This document shows, piece after piece, positions 7,442 through 17,000 of a stretch of DNA of 21,067 nt. Positions within the stretch are counted from its first letter, which is position 1. Each line of letters begins with the position of its first letter. This DNA comes from UBA4660 sp002405435 (GTDB taxonomy: Bacteria > Bacteroidota > Bacteroidia > Flavobacteriales_D > Sanyastnellaceae). The notes beneath the pieces were generated by a model. That model did no database searches. It was not told the DNA's origin and was given only the letters and a program-made list of their open reading frames with translations. Location of the stretch: the NCBI GenBank assembly GCA_036747335.1, contig DAIOCL010000043.1, positions 1 through 21,067 on the forward strand. The letters run 5' to 3'. The translations under genes and the position numbers were made by a program.

Positions 7442-8752
7442 TCAGTCTTTAAACAATGAAACGGCCTCCACGGTTCTGGCAATCTCTTCGGGGCCGATGC
7501 ACGAAGAGATAAACCACGACTCGAATGCACTGGGCGGCAGGTACACTTCGTGGTTGAGCATGTGGTGGAAGAACCGCGCAAATCTCGCGGTATCGGTAGT
7601 GGTGGCTTGTTCGAATGACCGGATGGTGTCTTTGCCGAAAAATACACTCATCATGCTGCCCACCCGGTTGAGCGTGTGTTCGATGCCCCTGGCCCCCAGT
7701 GCACGCTGCAGCCCCTGAGCCAGCTGACCGCTATGCGCTTCAAGTTGGGTGTAAATTCCCGGGTCGTTTTTCAGGGCGCTGAGCAGTGTGAACCCCGCGG
7801 CCATCGCTATGGGATTTCCGCTGAGTGTGCCGGCCTGGTAAACCTTACCGACAGGAGCAACGTGCTCCATAATGTCTTTGCGTCCGCCAAAAGCGCCGAC
7901 AGGTAACCCCCCCCCGATAATTTTTCCGTAGGTGACAAGGTCAGCAGTAACGCCATACAGCTGCTGGGCACCGCCGGGAGCCAGCCGGAATCCCGTCATT
8001 ACTTCGTCAAATATGAGCACACTGCCGTATTGGTCACAGACTGCGCGCAGCGCCTTTAGAAAACCCGGCTCTGGCGGAACACATCCCATGTTTCCCGCGA
8101 CCGGCTCGACAATGATGCAGGCGATGTCTTCACCGTGGATGCGCATCAGCTCACTGACGGCTTCACGGTTGTTGTAAGGCGCCGTGAGGGTATCTGCTGC
8201 CACAGAGGCGGGTACGCCAGGCACGGATTGTATGCCAAGTGTGGCCACGCCGCTGCCTGCATTGACCAGAAAAGGGTCGGCATGGCCGTGGTAACACCCG
8301 CTGAATTTGATGAACTTATTGCGGCCGGTGAATCCCCGCGCAAGGCGCAATGCACTCATGCAGGCTTCAGTGCCGCTGTTGACCATACGAATGAGGTCAA
8401 TACCAGGGGCCATGGATTTGATCAATTCGGCCATGCGGATTTCCAGTTCGGTGGGCGTTCCGAATGAGGTAGAACCTGCGGCATAGTCAGCAATGGCTTC
8501 CACTGCGGGTGCCCAGGCATGACCGAGAATCATCGGGCCCCATGAATTGATATAATCGAGGTAGCGGTTGCCGTCTTCATCGTAAAGCCATGCTCCCGCG
8601 GCACGCTGCATAAATACCGGACTGCCGCCAACACCGCGAAAGGCGCGCACGGGTGAGTTCACTCCGCCCGGAATGTGCGCCATGGCACGTTCCATCAGCG
8701 CAGTGCTCTTTTCCCGTTGCAACTTGTTTATTTCTGTTTCCATACGCTTCAT
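7442..8752 (-). CDS. hemL: Glutamate-1-semialdehyde 2,1-aminomutase
   Basis: A PLP-dependent class III aminotransferase-fold enzyme that converts glutamate-1-semialdehyde to 5-aminolevulinate, acting after HemA. The 436-residue length is usual. Visible motifs are PGGVNSPVRAF (28-38), TSFGTPTELE (95-104), VNSGTEA (124-130), KFSGCYHGHAD (149-159), IFDEVMTGFR with PLP-contacting Asp249, and TYGKIIGGGLPVGAFGG with the PLP-binding Lys277. QAGTLSGNP follows. The start overlaps the hemF stop in an ATGA arrangement; an in-frame ATG three codons later is an alternative. The three glycine codons after Ile279 form an uninterrupted run of nine G on the coding strand. In this operon hemL is separated from hemA by hemC, hemE and hemF. 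Confidence 0.97.
   Translation of the reverse strand: MKRMETEINKLQREKSTALMERAMAHIPGGVNSPVRAFRGVGGSPVFMQRAAGAWLYDEDGNRYLDYINSWGPMILGHAWAPAVEAIADYAAGSTSFGTPTELEIRMAELIKSMAPGIDLIRMVNSGTEACMSALRLARGFTGRNKFIKFSGCYHGHADPFLVNAGSGVATLGIQSVPGVPASVAADTLTAPYNNREAVSELMRIHGEDIACIIVEPVAGNMGCVPPEPGFLKALRAVCDQYGSVLIFDEVMTGFRLAPGGAQQLYGVTADLVTYGKIIGGGLPVGAFGGRKDIMEHVAPVGKVYQAGTLSGNPIAMAAGFTLLSALKNDPGIYTQLEAHSGQLAQGLQRALGARGIEHTLNRVGSMMSVFFGKDTIRSFEQATTTDTARFARFFHHMLNHEVYLPPSAFESWFISSCIGPEEIARTVEAVSLFKD
7907..7915 (-). repeat. Nine-base homopolymer (G9 on the coding strand) within hemL
   Basis: Nine consecutive C on the plus strand read as GGG GGG GGG (Gly280-282) in hemL, three codons after the PLP lysine. 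Any slip of one base would frameshift hemL. The glycines themselves are conserved in the family; the choice of GGG for all three codons is what creates the run. Confidence 0.9.
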
Positions 8753-9708
8753 GCTTCAAGGGCCCTTTCTGTTTGCCTTTGTGCTGCTGTTGCCAGCCAG
8801 TCTTTCGGCTTTTGCAACACCTCCAGCAGGCGTGCCTCCTCGCTGCCCGGCACAGCCCTGTGGTCGTAAGCAAAACGTACCACAGGGGGAAGGCTCATCA
8901 GAATGCTCTCTGTGCGGCCATTCGTTCTGATGCCAAATAAGGTACCCCGGTCATGAAGGAGGTTAAATTCTACATACCGGCTGCGCCTTATTTCCTGCCA
9001 CTCCCGCTGCGCTGCTGTATAAGGGAGGTCCTTTCTGCGCGCCACAATAGGCAGGTAGGCGTCGGTAAAGGCCATCCCATTGTTCATCGCAAAAGAGATC
9101 CACGTTGCCAGGCTCCTGTGCGCATCACCGCGGCAATGGTCGAAAAATATGCCGCCGATACCGCGGCGTTCACCATCGCGGTGATGGTTGCTGAAATAAT
9201 CGTCACACTGCTTCTTGAACACCGGATAGAGGTCGTCGCCGAAAGCATCGCACGAGGCTTTTTGTACCTGATGAAAATGAATGGCATCTTCATCAAAGAG
9301 GTACCAGGGTGTGAGGTCGGTGCCACCGCCTACCCACGCATCGGTCACGTCTCCGCCCGCACCGGTAATCTCAAAATACCGCCAGTTGGCGTGTACGGTG
9401 GGTACCAAAGGACTTACGGGGTGAATGACCAGCGAGAGGCCGCAGGCAAAGAAGTTTTCTCCTGAGGCGTTGAGATGGTTGGCTGCTGCTTCGGAAAGAG
9501 ATCCGTGCACCACAGAGATGTTGACTCCGCCCTTTTCAATGACGTTGCCGCTGCCGATGACGCGCGTGCTGCCTCCGCCGCCTCCGGGTCGTTCCCAGTT
9601 ATCGGTTTGAAACCGGGCCTTGCCATCGGCAGTCTCCAGGGCCGCGCAGATATCGACCTGCAACCGTGTGATGAAGTCGGTAAACAGGTCGCGGTTATTT
9701 TTCTGCAT
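8749..9708 (-). CDS. hemF: Oxygen-dependent coproporphyrinogen III oxidase
   Basis: HemF oxidatively decarboxylates coproporphyrinogen III to protoporphyrinogen IX using O2, which suits an aerobic lifestyle. The 319 residues are slightly longer than the roughly 300 of E. coli HemF. The signature NWERPGGGGGSTRV (37-50) is present, followed by EKGGVNISVVHG (58-69), HPVSPLVPTVHANWRYFE (His96, His106), WVGGGTDLTPWYLF (125-138) and GIGGIFFDH. The C-terminal GTLFGIRTNGRTESILMSLP is also typical. The ATG at 9708 starts within the last codons of hemE (14-bp overlap), and the stop overlaps the hemL start by 4 bp. Translational coupling along the operon is therefore likely. No oxygen-independent hemN is seen in the window. 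Confidence 0.97.
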   Translation of the reverse strand: MQKNNRDLFTDFITRLQVDICAALETADGKARFQTDNWERPGGGGGSTRVIGSGNVIEKGGVNISVVHGSLSEAAANHLNASGENFFACGLSLVIHPVSPLVPTVHANWRYFEITGAGGDVTDAWVGGGTDLTPWYLFDEDAIHFHQVQKASCDAFGDDLYPVFKKQCDDYFSNHHRDGERRGIGGIFFDHCRGDAHRSLATWISFAMNNGMAFTDAYLPIVARRKDLPYTAAQREWQEIRRSRYVEFNLLHDRGTLFGIRTNGRTESILMSLPPVVRFAYDHRAVPGSEEARLLEVLQKPKDWLATAAQRQTERALEA

Positions 9709-10771
9709 GGCTGTATTCTTTTACCGCATTGACAAAGGCACGCGCGTGGTCAACCGGCACATCCGGCGTAATACCGTGACCGAGGTTTGCGATGTAGCCT
9801 CGCGTACCGAATGCATCGATCATTGCTGTAACCTCTTGCCTGATTTGTGCCGGACTGTGGTGAAGCCATTGCGGGTTGAAATTGCCCTGCAAGGCCACGC
9901 GGCCGCCGGTCAGCTGACGGGCCTGCGCAGGATCCAGGGTCCAGTCAATACCGATGGCCGATACCCCTTGTGTCTGCGACAACAATGGCAGCGCATGGTT
10001 GCTTCCTTTTGGAAACAGAATAACCGGCGCATGGGGCGCGACGGCCTCCGCGATCATGGCAAGCCAGGGATGTGAGAGTTGACTGTAGGCCTGCTCATCC
10101 AACAATCCGCTCCAGCTGTCAAAAACCTGAATGACATCGGCACCGGCATGGGCCTGTGCAATCAGGTAGTCGATTGTAACCGATGTGATGCTGCGCAGCA
10201 ACTGCTGTGCGACATCGGGAAAGGTCTCGCAGAAAGCCATGGTCTTGCTGAAGGTTTTGCTTCCTCCACCGTCCACCATATAGCAGAGCAGGGTAAAGGG
10301 AGCACCGGCAAATCCGATCAGTGGTACCCTGCCGTTCAGCGCGCGGCGTGTCAGGCGAATGGCGTCATACACATAGCTGAGTTTCTCTGCGGCTTCTTCC
10401 GCATGCAGTCTTTTCAGGTCTGAGGCATCCTGCACAGGTGAAGGAAGCCATGGCCCGCGACCCTCTTCCATATTTACCTCTAACCCCATGGCCTGCGGTA
10501 CTACCAGGATATCAGAAAACAATATGGCCGCATCTACACCGATGATGTCGATTGGCTGAAGGGTGATTTCGCAGGCTAGCTCTGGGGTCTGCACGCGGGT
10601 GAAAAAATCGTACTTGCGGCGCAGTGCCATGTATTCGGGCAGGTATCGTCCGGCCTGCCTCATCATCCAGACCGGCGGGCGGTCAAGGGTTTCAAGCCGC
10701 AGTGCTTTCAGCAGCAGCTCGTTTTGCAATTCAACGGCAGTATCTGCTATGGTCATGGTTGTGTCAGTCAT
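9695..10771 (-). CDS. hemE: Uroporphyrinogen decarboxylase
   Basis: HemE decarboxylates the four acetate side chains of uroporphyrinogen III to give coproporphyrinogen III in the cytosol. Motifs with my start: PPVWMMRQAGRYLPEY (32-47), DILVVPQAMGLEV with essential Asp87, GFAGAPFTLLCYMVDGGGSK, FDSWSGLL, LFPKGSNH, GNFNPQWL and NLGHGITPDVPVDH near the C-terminus. The frame is open further upstream (an ATG at 10915), but those 48 residues lie wholly inside hemC and match nothing in the family. The ATG at 10771 gives 358 residues and an 8-bp overlap with hemC. A second ATG five codons later is also possible. hemE follows hemC directly with no hemD between them. Confidence 0.95.
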   Translation of the reverse strand: MTDTTMTIADTAVELQNELLLKALRLETLDRPPVWMMRQAGRYLPEYMALRRKYDFFTRVQTPELACEITLQPIDIIGVDAAILFSDILVVPQAMGLEVNMEEGRGPWLPSPVQDASDLKRLHAEEAAEKLSYVYDAIRLTRRALNGRVPLIGFAGAPFTLLCYMVDGGGSKTFSKTMAFCETFPDVAQQLLRSITSVTIDYLIAQAHAGADVIQVFDSWSGLLDEQAYSQLSHPWLAMIAEAVAPHAPVILFPKGSNHALPLLSQTQGVSAIGIDWTLDPAQARQLTGGRVALQGNFNPQWLHHSPAQIRQEVTAMIDAFGTRGYIANLGHGITPDVPVDHARAFVNAVKEYSHAEK

Positions 10772-11702
10772 CGGAAATATTTCTTTCAGCGGGATAGGTA
10801 TTGATGATGTCGCGGGCGCCTGAAGCAAGAATCTTTTCGGCGGCCTTCCGGCCTGCATGTTCAAACATACCCGGCACAAATTCCTCGCGCACCGTGCACA
10901 TTTCTCGACCGTCATAACTCACCACGTTGCCTTCAAACCGCAGCACCTCTCCATCGAAACAGGCGTGAGCAGCAATCGGCATGGCGCACCCTCCGTGCAG
11001 TGCCGCCATGAAGGTGCGCTCGGCCCTTACGCAGGTTTCAGTGGGTGTATGGCTGATCTTGCAGCAAAGTGCCTGCGCTGGCACATCGTCTCCGCGGCAT
11101 ACAATGCCCACAGCACCCTGTGCCGGAGCCGGCACCATCCAGGTAAGGGGCTCAAATTGGTGTGAAGTGATGCCGAGACGGATGAGTGCGGCGTGCGCCA
11201 TCAGGATGCCGCTCCAGTCTGACGCATCCAGTTTGCCGAGTCGGGTGTGGATATTGCCCCTGAGGTTTTCGGAGCTGTGAAGGGGATAGCGATAAGCCCA
11301 TTGCAGTTTGCGCCGGAGGCTGCTCGTAGCCACGGTCATTGGTCTTTCATAGTCGGGCTTACCATTCGACGGGTGCAACACCAGACAGTCAAATGCACTT
11401 TCGCGCTCCATCGTGCCGCAGTGCACTAACCCATGAGCAAGCCGCGTAGGAACATCTTTGAGGGAATGAACGGCAATGTCAATCCTGTTGTTGAGCAGGG
11501 CCTGGTCAAGGCTGCGTGTGAAAACGCCCTGAATGCCCATTTCGTAAAGGGGTGTCACCGCATCCTGGTCGCCCTCGGCGTCAATTTCAACCAGGGTAGA
11601 TTCGGTGCCTGTCTGCCGCAAGGCTTCCTGCACGGCAAGTGACTGATGCATGGCCAGCGCACTTCTGCGCGTTCCGATGCGGAGCACCCGGTGACTGCTC
11701 AT
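10764..11702 (-). CDS. hemC: Porphobilinogen deaminase (hydroxymethylbilane synthase)
   Basis: HemC polymerises four porphobilinogen units into hydroxymethylbilane on a covalently bound dipyrromethane cofactor. The 312-residue length is normal. Motifs: RIGTRRSALAMHQ (8-20), IDIAVHSLKDVPT with catalytic Asp83, ATSSLRRKLQW (125-135), NLRGNIHTRLGKLD (146-159), PAPAQGAVGIVCR (191-203) and LHGGCAMPIAA (235-245), where Cys239 is the cofactor attachment residue. The start overlaps the hemA stop by 4 bp (ATGA). The C-terminal domain is complete. The product normally passes to HemD; no hemD lies next to it, so that enzyme must be encoded elsewhere or be unrecognised. Confidence 0.97.
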   Translation of the reverse strand: MSSHRVLRIGTRRSALAMHQSLAVQEALRQTGTESTLVEIDAEGDQDAVTPLYEMGIQGVFTRSLDQALLNNRIDIAVHSLKDVPTRLAHGLVHCGTMERESAFDCLVLHPSNGKPDYERPMTVATSSLRRKLQWAYRYPLHSSENLRGNIHTRLGKLDASDWSGILMAHAALIRLGITSHQFEPLTWMVPAPAQGAVGIVCRGDDVPAQALCCKISHTPTETCVRAERTFMAALHGGCAMPIAAHACFDGEVLRFEGNVVSYDGREMCTVREEFVPGMFEHAGRKAAEKILASGARDIINTYPAERNISDD

Positions 11703-12895
11703 GTGTGTTTTTCAATAATGGAAGACAAGCCGTGCAGAACGTCGCAGCCGCTGTATCCGTTATCACGGACACGTTCATACAGGGGGCGGAAGGAACGATC
11801 GATGGTATCTCCGTTCTGATCTACGTTAAGCAGATGCTGGAGCTTGTTACGGTAACCACTGATTACCCTTGCCGAGGCATAGAGTTGATGCCATTCTGCA
11901 AGTTTTTCTACCCAGTGATTCAGTAATGCCTCGGCCTTGGGTAAATCCTGCTTCCGTTTTTGCATTTGACGGTTGTAAAAAACAGAAATATCGTCAATGG
12001 TGCAGCGCACAACTCCGGGTATGCCAGCGGTAGCAGGATCGGTGGCCTGGGGAATACCTAGGTCTACGATGCGCATAGCCGTGTCAGCCGGCAGGTCTTG
12101 CGCCAGTATCAGCGGCGTCTGAGGACCGATACAGGTTATGATGGTGTCAAACTGTGTCAGCACGTTGGTGATGTCCTCGTAGGGCAGGGTGGCAAGACCG
12201 AGCGCACTTGCCAGTGCCGATGCCCGCCCTGCAGTGCGGTTGGAGATTGTGATGGCTGCTTCCGGAAAGCGGTCTTTTATGCGGCGAGCCACCAGTGCTC
12301 CGAAACTTCCGGCGCCGACAAGCAGCATATTGTTTATTTCGCTGGTGGCACGCTGGGCGGCCAGCCATTCCACCGCAGCAAAACTAACTGAATACTTGCC
12401 GGCGCTCATATTCGTTTCCGAGCGAATCTGTTTGGAGGCCTGTGCCGCGAAATTAGCCACGCGGTCAAGAAGGGTGCCCGCCAACCGGTGATGACGCGCG
12501 AGTTTCAGCGCTTGCTTTACCTGAGCAACGATTTCGTAATCTCCGATAATCTGCGAATCCAGCCCGCAGACCATACGAAAAAAATGCCGCGCGGCGTCGA
12601 TGCCTTCCTTTACCTCAAAACGCACACCCCCGGTTACAAAACGGCTGTGGTAATATTCCTGCACAAAGCGCTGCAGGGCTGGTGACGGGATGCTGCCGTA
12701 AAACTCCGTGCGGTTACATGTGGAAATGGCGAGAAAATTCTGAATACCCGCTGCATGGGCGCGCCGGTAGAGGAACTCACATTCTTCAGCATTCAGCGCG
12801 TAGCGGCTTCTGGTTTGGATATCCGCCTTGTGGTAATTAATACCGGCCAGACTCCAGTGCTGCAGGTGTATATGTGTATCTAGGCCTCCCCTCAT
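11699..12895 (-). CDS. hemA: Glutamyl-tRNA reductase
   Basis: HemA reduces glutamyl-tRNA(Glu) to glutamate-1-semialdehyde with NADPH, the committed step of the C5 route to heme. The nucleophile motif ISTCNRTEFYG places Cys60 at the active site. CGLDSQIIGDYEI (109-121) and the Rossmann GAGSFG (193-198) are also present, and the C-terminal helical dimerisation region is included. The 398 residues are a little shorter than many homologues, mainly at the C-terminus. The first ATG (12895) leaves a short leader before the conserved LAGINYHKADIQ. It is the first gene of the seven-gene hem operon, so regulation of the whole pathway probably acts just upstream, in 12896-12985. Confidence 0.96.
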   Translation of the reverse strand: MRGGLDTHIHLQHWSLAGINYHKADIQTRSRYALNAEECEFLYRRAHAAGIQNFLAISTCNRTEFYGSIPSPALQRFVQEYYHSRFVTGGVRFEVKEGIDAARHFFRMVCGLDSQIIGDYEIVAQVKQALKLARHHRLAGTLLDRVANFAAQASKQIRSETNMSAGKYSVSFAAVEWLAAQRATSEINNMLLVGAGSFGALVARRIKDRFPEAAITISNRTAGRASALASALGLATLPYEDITNVLTQFDTIITCIGPQTPLILAQDLPADTAMRIVDLGIPQATDPATAGIPGVVRCTIDDISVFYNRQMQKRKQDLPKAEALLNHWVEKLAEWHQLYASARVISGYRNKLQHLLNVDQNGDTIDRSFRPLYERVRDNGYSGCDVLHGLSSIIEKHT

Positions 12896-12916
12896 CCAGT
12901 TTTTCTAACAACGTTG

Positions 12917-12929
12917 CAAAGAAAAAATA
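12917..12929 (-). promoter_or_regulatory. Candidate -7 region for the hem operon promoter
   Basis: On the minus strand, TATTTTTT (12929-12922) and the overlapping TTTCTTTG (12924-12917) each differ from the Bacteroidota -7 consensus TAnnTTTG at one position. They lie 22-34 bases before the hemA start. No TTG is seen at the usual -33 distance, so this is a weak call made mostly on position. Confidence 0.25.
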
Positions 12930-12988
12930 CCGTTCAGGTTTCATTCGTCACAGAATTGCCATGAAGGCACGGATAGGGTGAAGTAGCC

Positions 12989-13018
12989 AAAAACCAGCCG
13001 GTGGTGTGCCGGCTGGTT
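12989..13018 (-). terminator. Rho-independent terminator of the thioredoxin/surface-protein unit
   Basis: A perfect 10-bp inverted repeat pairs 12992-13001 (AACCAGCCGG) with 13009-13018 across a 7-base loop. On the minus strand the stem is followed by five T (12993-12989). It lies about 95 bases after the stop of the 13112-13933 gene and before the hemA promoter region, so it should separate the secreted-protein unit from the hem operon. Confidence 0.82.
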
Positions 13019-13111
13019 CTAGGGTCTTATGCAAAAAATAATGTCAAGGTTCACAATAAACAAGGCCTGTTGGGCCATCGCAGCGGGTAAAGCCCCGGCC
13101 GGCCCGGGCGC

Positions 13112-13933
13112 TTATTCTATCACCAGCCTTGATGTACCAATGGCCTTGCCATCGTGCACCGCGGTTACCAGATAGATGCCGGATTGAAGGGCCGCCACAT
13201 CGAGGGTCAGCATGCCCGCACCTGCCTGCACATAGTCGCGTCGGGTTAGCACCATGCGTCCGGTCGCGTCAACCACTGAGGTGGTCAGCATGCCGCTGGT
13301 CATGTTGGCAAGCAAGAGTTGGGTCATGTCACGGGCAGGATTGGGGGCCATGGTGAATGAAGACCCGGCATTCGATGCTTCCTGAACACCCACGGTGCAT
13401 GCCATTTCAACCAGGGCTCCGTCTGGAAAAGCCGCTTCTAGCGTTTCGACGCCGGTGAGCGGCCAGATGTCGTTGTCCATCATCACATTCTCCGGATTTA
13501 CCGAGATGTAGGTAGGAAACGCTGCAATGTTGTAGGCTGCATGCACGGCAGCACCGCCGCCATCAAGCCCGCTGGCAGCAGGGAATGGATTTTGGTCATC
13601 GATGCCTGCCCACTCTTCAAAGGCGTGGGTCTGGTCATTGGTGCCTTCCAGTTCGACGGCAATCACCACCACGGAGCCCTCGTTACAGCCGTACTTGTGG
13701 TAAAACTCGTTGATGGTAGGGGCCCAGTTGGCGCATGGACCGCACCAGTGGGCGAAGAAATCCACCAGGACGTACTTGCCCTGCGCGGTATATTCATAGA
13801 GCGAGTGCTCCACTCCGTTCAGGTCAGTGACCGTAAAATCAGGAATTACGTCGCCGATGGCGTAGTTCTGCACCTGTGCACTCAGCCAGGTGCCGCTAAG
13901 GACCAGACACAATGAAATGTAGATTTTTTTCAT
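13112..13933 (-). CDS. T9SS-exported thioredoxin-like protein (TlpA/ResA-type) with type A sorting domain
   Basis: A 273-residue exported protein. The signal peptide ends near LSAQ (residue 20). Residues about 25-175 form a TlpA/ResA-like thioredoxin fold: AIGDVIPDFTVTDLNG, the redox motif WCGPC (63-67, Cys64 and Cys67), and the cis-proline segment AAFPTY (Pro140). Residues about 192-273, starting near FTMAPNPARD and ending in IYLVTAVHDGKAIGTSRLVIE-type strands, form a type A T9SS sorting domain. Most TlpA proteins stay in the periplasm, so a redox-active version sent to the cell surface or outside is less usual. It may reduce or isomerise disulfides in other secreted proteins; that is inference. 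It lies 67 bp after the type B protein gene, with no clear -7 box of its own, so the two may be co-transcribed. Confidence 0.9.
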   Translation of the reverse strand: MKKIYISLCLVLSGTWLSAQVQNYAIGDVIPDFTVTDLNGVEHSLYEYTAQGKYVLVDFFAHWCGPCANWAPTINEFYHKYGCNEGSVVVIAVELEGTNDQTHAFEEWAGIDDQNPFPAASGLDGGGAAVHAAYNIAAFPTYISVNPENVMMDNDIWPLTGVETLEAAFPDGALVEMACTVGVQEASNAGSSFTMAPNPARDMTQLLLANMTSGMLTTSVVDATGRMVLTRRDYVQAGAGMLTLDVAALQSGIYLVTAVHDGKAIGTSRLVIE

Positions 13934-14000
13934 ATTGTTGATTGTTGTTTACAAGCTGTTATCGTCCGCAATGGAAACGGCACATTGGGTAGGTATTTCA

Positions 14001-17000
14001 CTACCTTACCATTACCACGTGCCCCGTGACCTTTGTTTTTTCTGCCCGTTCTGCCTGAAGGAACTCGATCATCCAAATGTAGGCGCCGTCACTGGCGTAG
14101 TAGTCGCCATTCATGACATTGCCATACCACTTTTGCATAGGATCTTCGCTGCGGAAAATCACCTCGCCCCACCGGTCAAAGATGAGCATCCTGTATTGCG
14201 ACAGCAGTGAAAGGTCGCTGAAGACCGGTCCAAAAGTGTCGTTCACCATGTCGTCATTGGGGGTAAAGCTGTTGGGAACCCAGAAATTCAACTCAGGCAG
14301 GGTGCGGCAGGAATCGGGGATAACCAGCCATTGCAGGGTACGCTGGCACACAGAGTCGGGCATAAAAATTTCCAGTACATAAATACCGGTGTCATTCACG
14401 GTAATCACCGGCAATTGTTGTCCTGTGCTCCAGAGGTACACGCCGGCTGCATCTGCTTCGAGCTGGATGGGGAAGTTGCCGTTTCCACCCGGACAAACGC
14501 TATCGAGCAGCAAGATGGGCGGATCGGGTACAAGCGGACCGATGTGGTATTCAAAGAGGTACGGACAAATGTCGTCGCCGTAAACGCTCAGGTAATAAAC
14601 ACCCGTGTCGTGAACCGTTGTGTATACGCTGTTGTCTCCGTTGCTCCAGAGGTATGCACCGAGGCTGTCGCTCATCAGCATTAGGTCGTTCATGCCGCCC
14701 GGACAGATGCTGTCATACAACAAAATCGGCGGATCGGGCAGGGTCACGCTGACGTTGACCGTATCGGAATCCGTGCACCCACCCGTGCCCGTGACCTCGA
14801 CGATATAATCTGTGTCCGACTCCGGACTCACGTCGATATTCTGGGAGGTACCTATCGAACTTCCGTTTTCAAACCACTCAAAGGAATAGCTGGGGCCATT
14901 GGCGACACTGAGTGCCGCTGATTCGTTGATGCAAATCTGCGTGGTGTCGGGCCATGCTTCTGCTTCCGGGGCCGCAAGTATGGTAATGTTGTTCACATCA
15001 CTATCGCTGCCGCATTCGTTGAGCACGTCAACGCTGAGGGTATAGCTGCCCGGCTCGGTAAAGGAGATATTGAGTACGTTGTTGGAGGTGTCCTGAAAGG
15101 CGATGGTTTCTTCCGGAGCACTGGTGGACCAGGAATAATACGTATCCACGTAGAAATTGACATCAAACTCAACGGTATCGTTGGCGCAGACGTTAGACGG
15201 ACCAGAGATATTGATGACCGGGTTGCCGAGCACATTGATGGACATAATGGGCGTCCACGGGCTTACGCAGCCGTTGTTGGTTTCCTGAATGGAAAACGTG
15301 AGTACACCGGCCCCACCGAGGTTCACATAGAGCGAATTCGAATTGGCACCTGAAGGCGAAACGAAAGGATCTCCTCCGTCAATCCCGTTGCACGACCACA
15401 TGTAGGTGGAGCCTGCAAAGTAGTCGTAGGGATCAAAAAACAGCGCCACGGTCTCACCGACACAAAAGGTGTATTGCGGAATGAATTCAGGATAGGAATA
15501 CGGTGTAATGACTTGTGGGGTATTGGTGTAGGCGCCAATGGTAACGCGTATGAGTGATCCCAGCGCGTTGTCAGGCGTAGAACTTTCGGTGGCAACCACA
15601 CGCATATAGTTCATGCCCAGCGGTATGCCGAGCATGTCCAGGCTGTCTTTGCATGGCACATGCACGTCGAGCTGGCAGTCGCCTGTAGCGGCCTCTGAAC
15701 CCAGCACGCCGTCGGGCCCGATCTGCGCAAAGGACGTCGAGCTAAGCAGCTGTGTATTGAAGATATTTCCCGGACCATAAGTGGCGGCTCCGTCGTAAGT
15801 ATTTACATCAACATCGATGGTCTGTGTTTCACCGTCGGGATCAATGGCGCACTCATTGACACAGAAGAAAAGGTCTTCCATGTCGTTGGTCGTGATGTCG
15901 CACTGCTGTATGCAGAAAGGACCCCACACCGAGCCAATCGCATCGGGATTGGTGGAAATAATGCGAATGAAGTAATTGCAGCCGGGCTCTACCTCGGGCA
16001 CCAGTCCGCCCACTGAGCCGGGAATGTCGCCGAGCATGGGGTCGTAGTTGTTGTTGTCATCGGAAGAACCGATTTCCACCGGGTCAGCCGGGAAGGTGCC
16101 GTCTGCATCACTCAGCTGGGCGATGTAGTCGTTGCTGGCCGCATACACACCTGTGGAATAGAAAGGTATGTCAATCGCGCTGCCCACACACACCGCATTG
16201 GTGTCGAGCGTGATGACGGGCTGCATTGTGGTAATGACGTTGGGACATTCAATAATCTCAAAGCAAAACGAAGCTTCTCCGGTGATGACCGGCGGTGGCG
16301 ACGTTCGGTTAATCCGGAACCGGTAACAATCTCCCTCTCCCGCCGCTGCCGGCAACAACACCGATACAAAGCCGGTCGTGTTCGGATAGTTGATGCTAAA
16401 AACCCACGACCCAAAAGCCCCGGTGAATGCCCCGCTCGAATTGGAAAGTTCGATCTGGTAGGTACCGTCGCACAGGGTGTCTGACAGTTGGTATTCGATG
16501 GTAACAAAACTGTTTTCGCATACCGCCGTAGGGGAAATGCTGAGTATGTCAATCGTTACTGGATCGGCCGGGGCATAGGTCGCTACAATCTGCACGTCGT
16601 CTATGCCAAGGCTTTGCGTATAGGGCGGTGCCCCGCTGTCGTTCTGCCAGCGGAAACCAAACCGCAGGCTGCCCACATTCTCAAAAATGGGATCGGAGAT
16701 GTCCACATACTGCCACGATGTCATGCCGTTGTACTGGGCCAGTCCGAACTGGGTCCACGGTCCGTCGTCAATGCTGTAGTAGATCGACCCGAAATCATTC
16801 ACAGCGCCCTGGCACAGGTAGAAAAAACTGAAGTGTACATCGGTCATGCCGTAGGTGCAAACGCCATAGCTATAGGAGAACCGGTCGGAAGCAGCTCCTG
16901 TATCGTAATTGCCGTTGAGAATGCCCGACGGCTGGTCGTGGATATGCAGGTAGGTGCCCGTCGGACCGAAACCGATGGTTCCCCCGGTGGTGATGTCCTG

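Noticed and set aside
8953..9465. 170-codon open frame opposite hemF
   Set aside because: It is antisense to conserved hemF motifs and has no family features.
10772..10915. N-terminal extension of hemE
   Set aside because: The 48 extra residues lie inside hemC and match nothing in uroporphyrinogen decarboxylases, which start shortly before PPVWMMRQAGRYLP.
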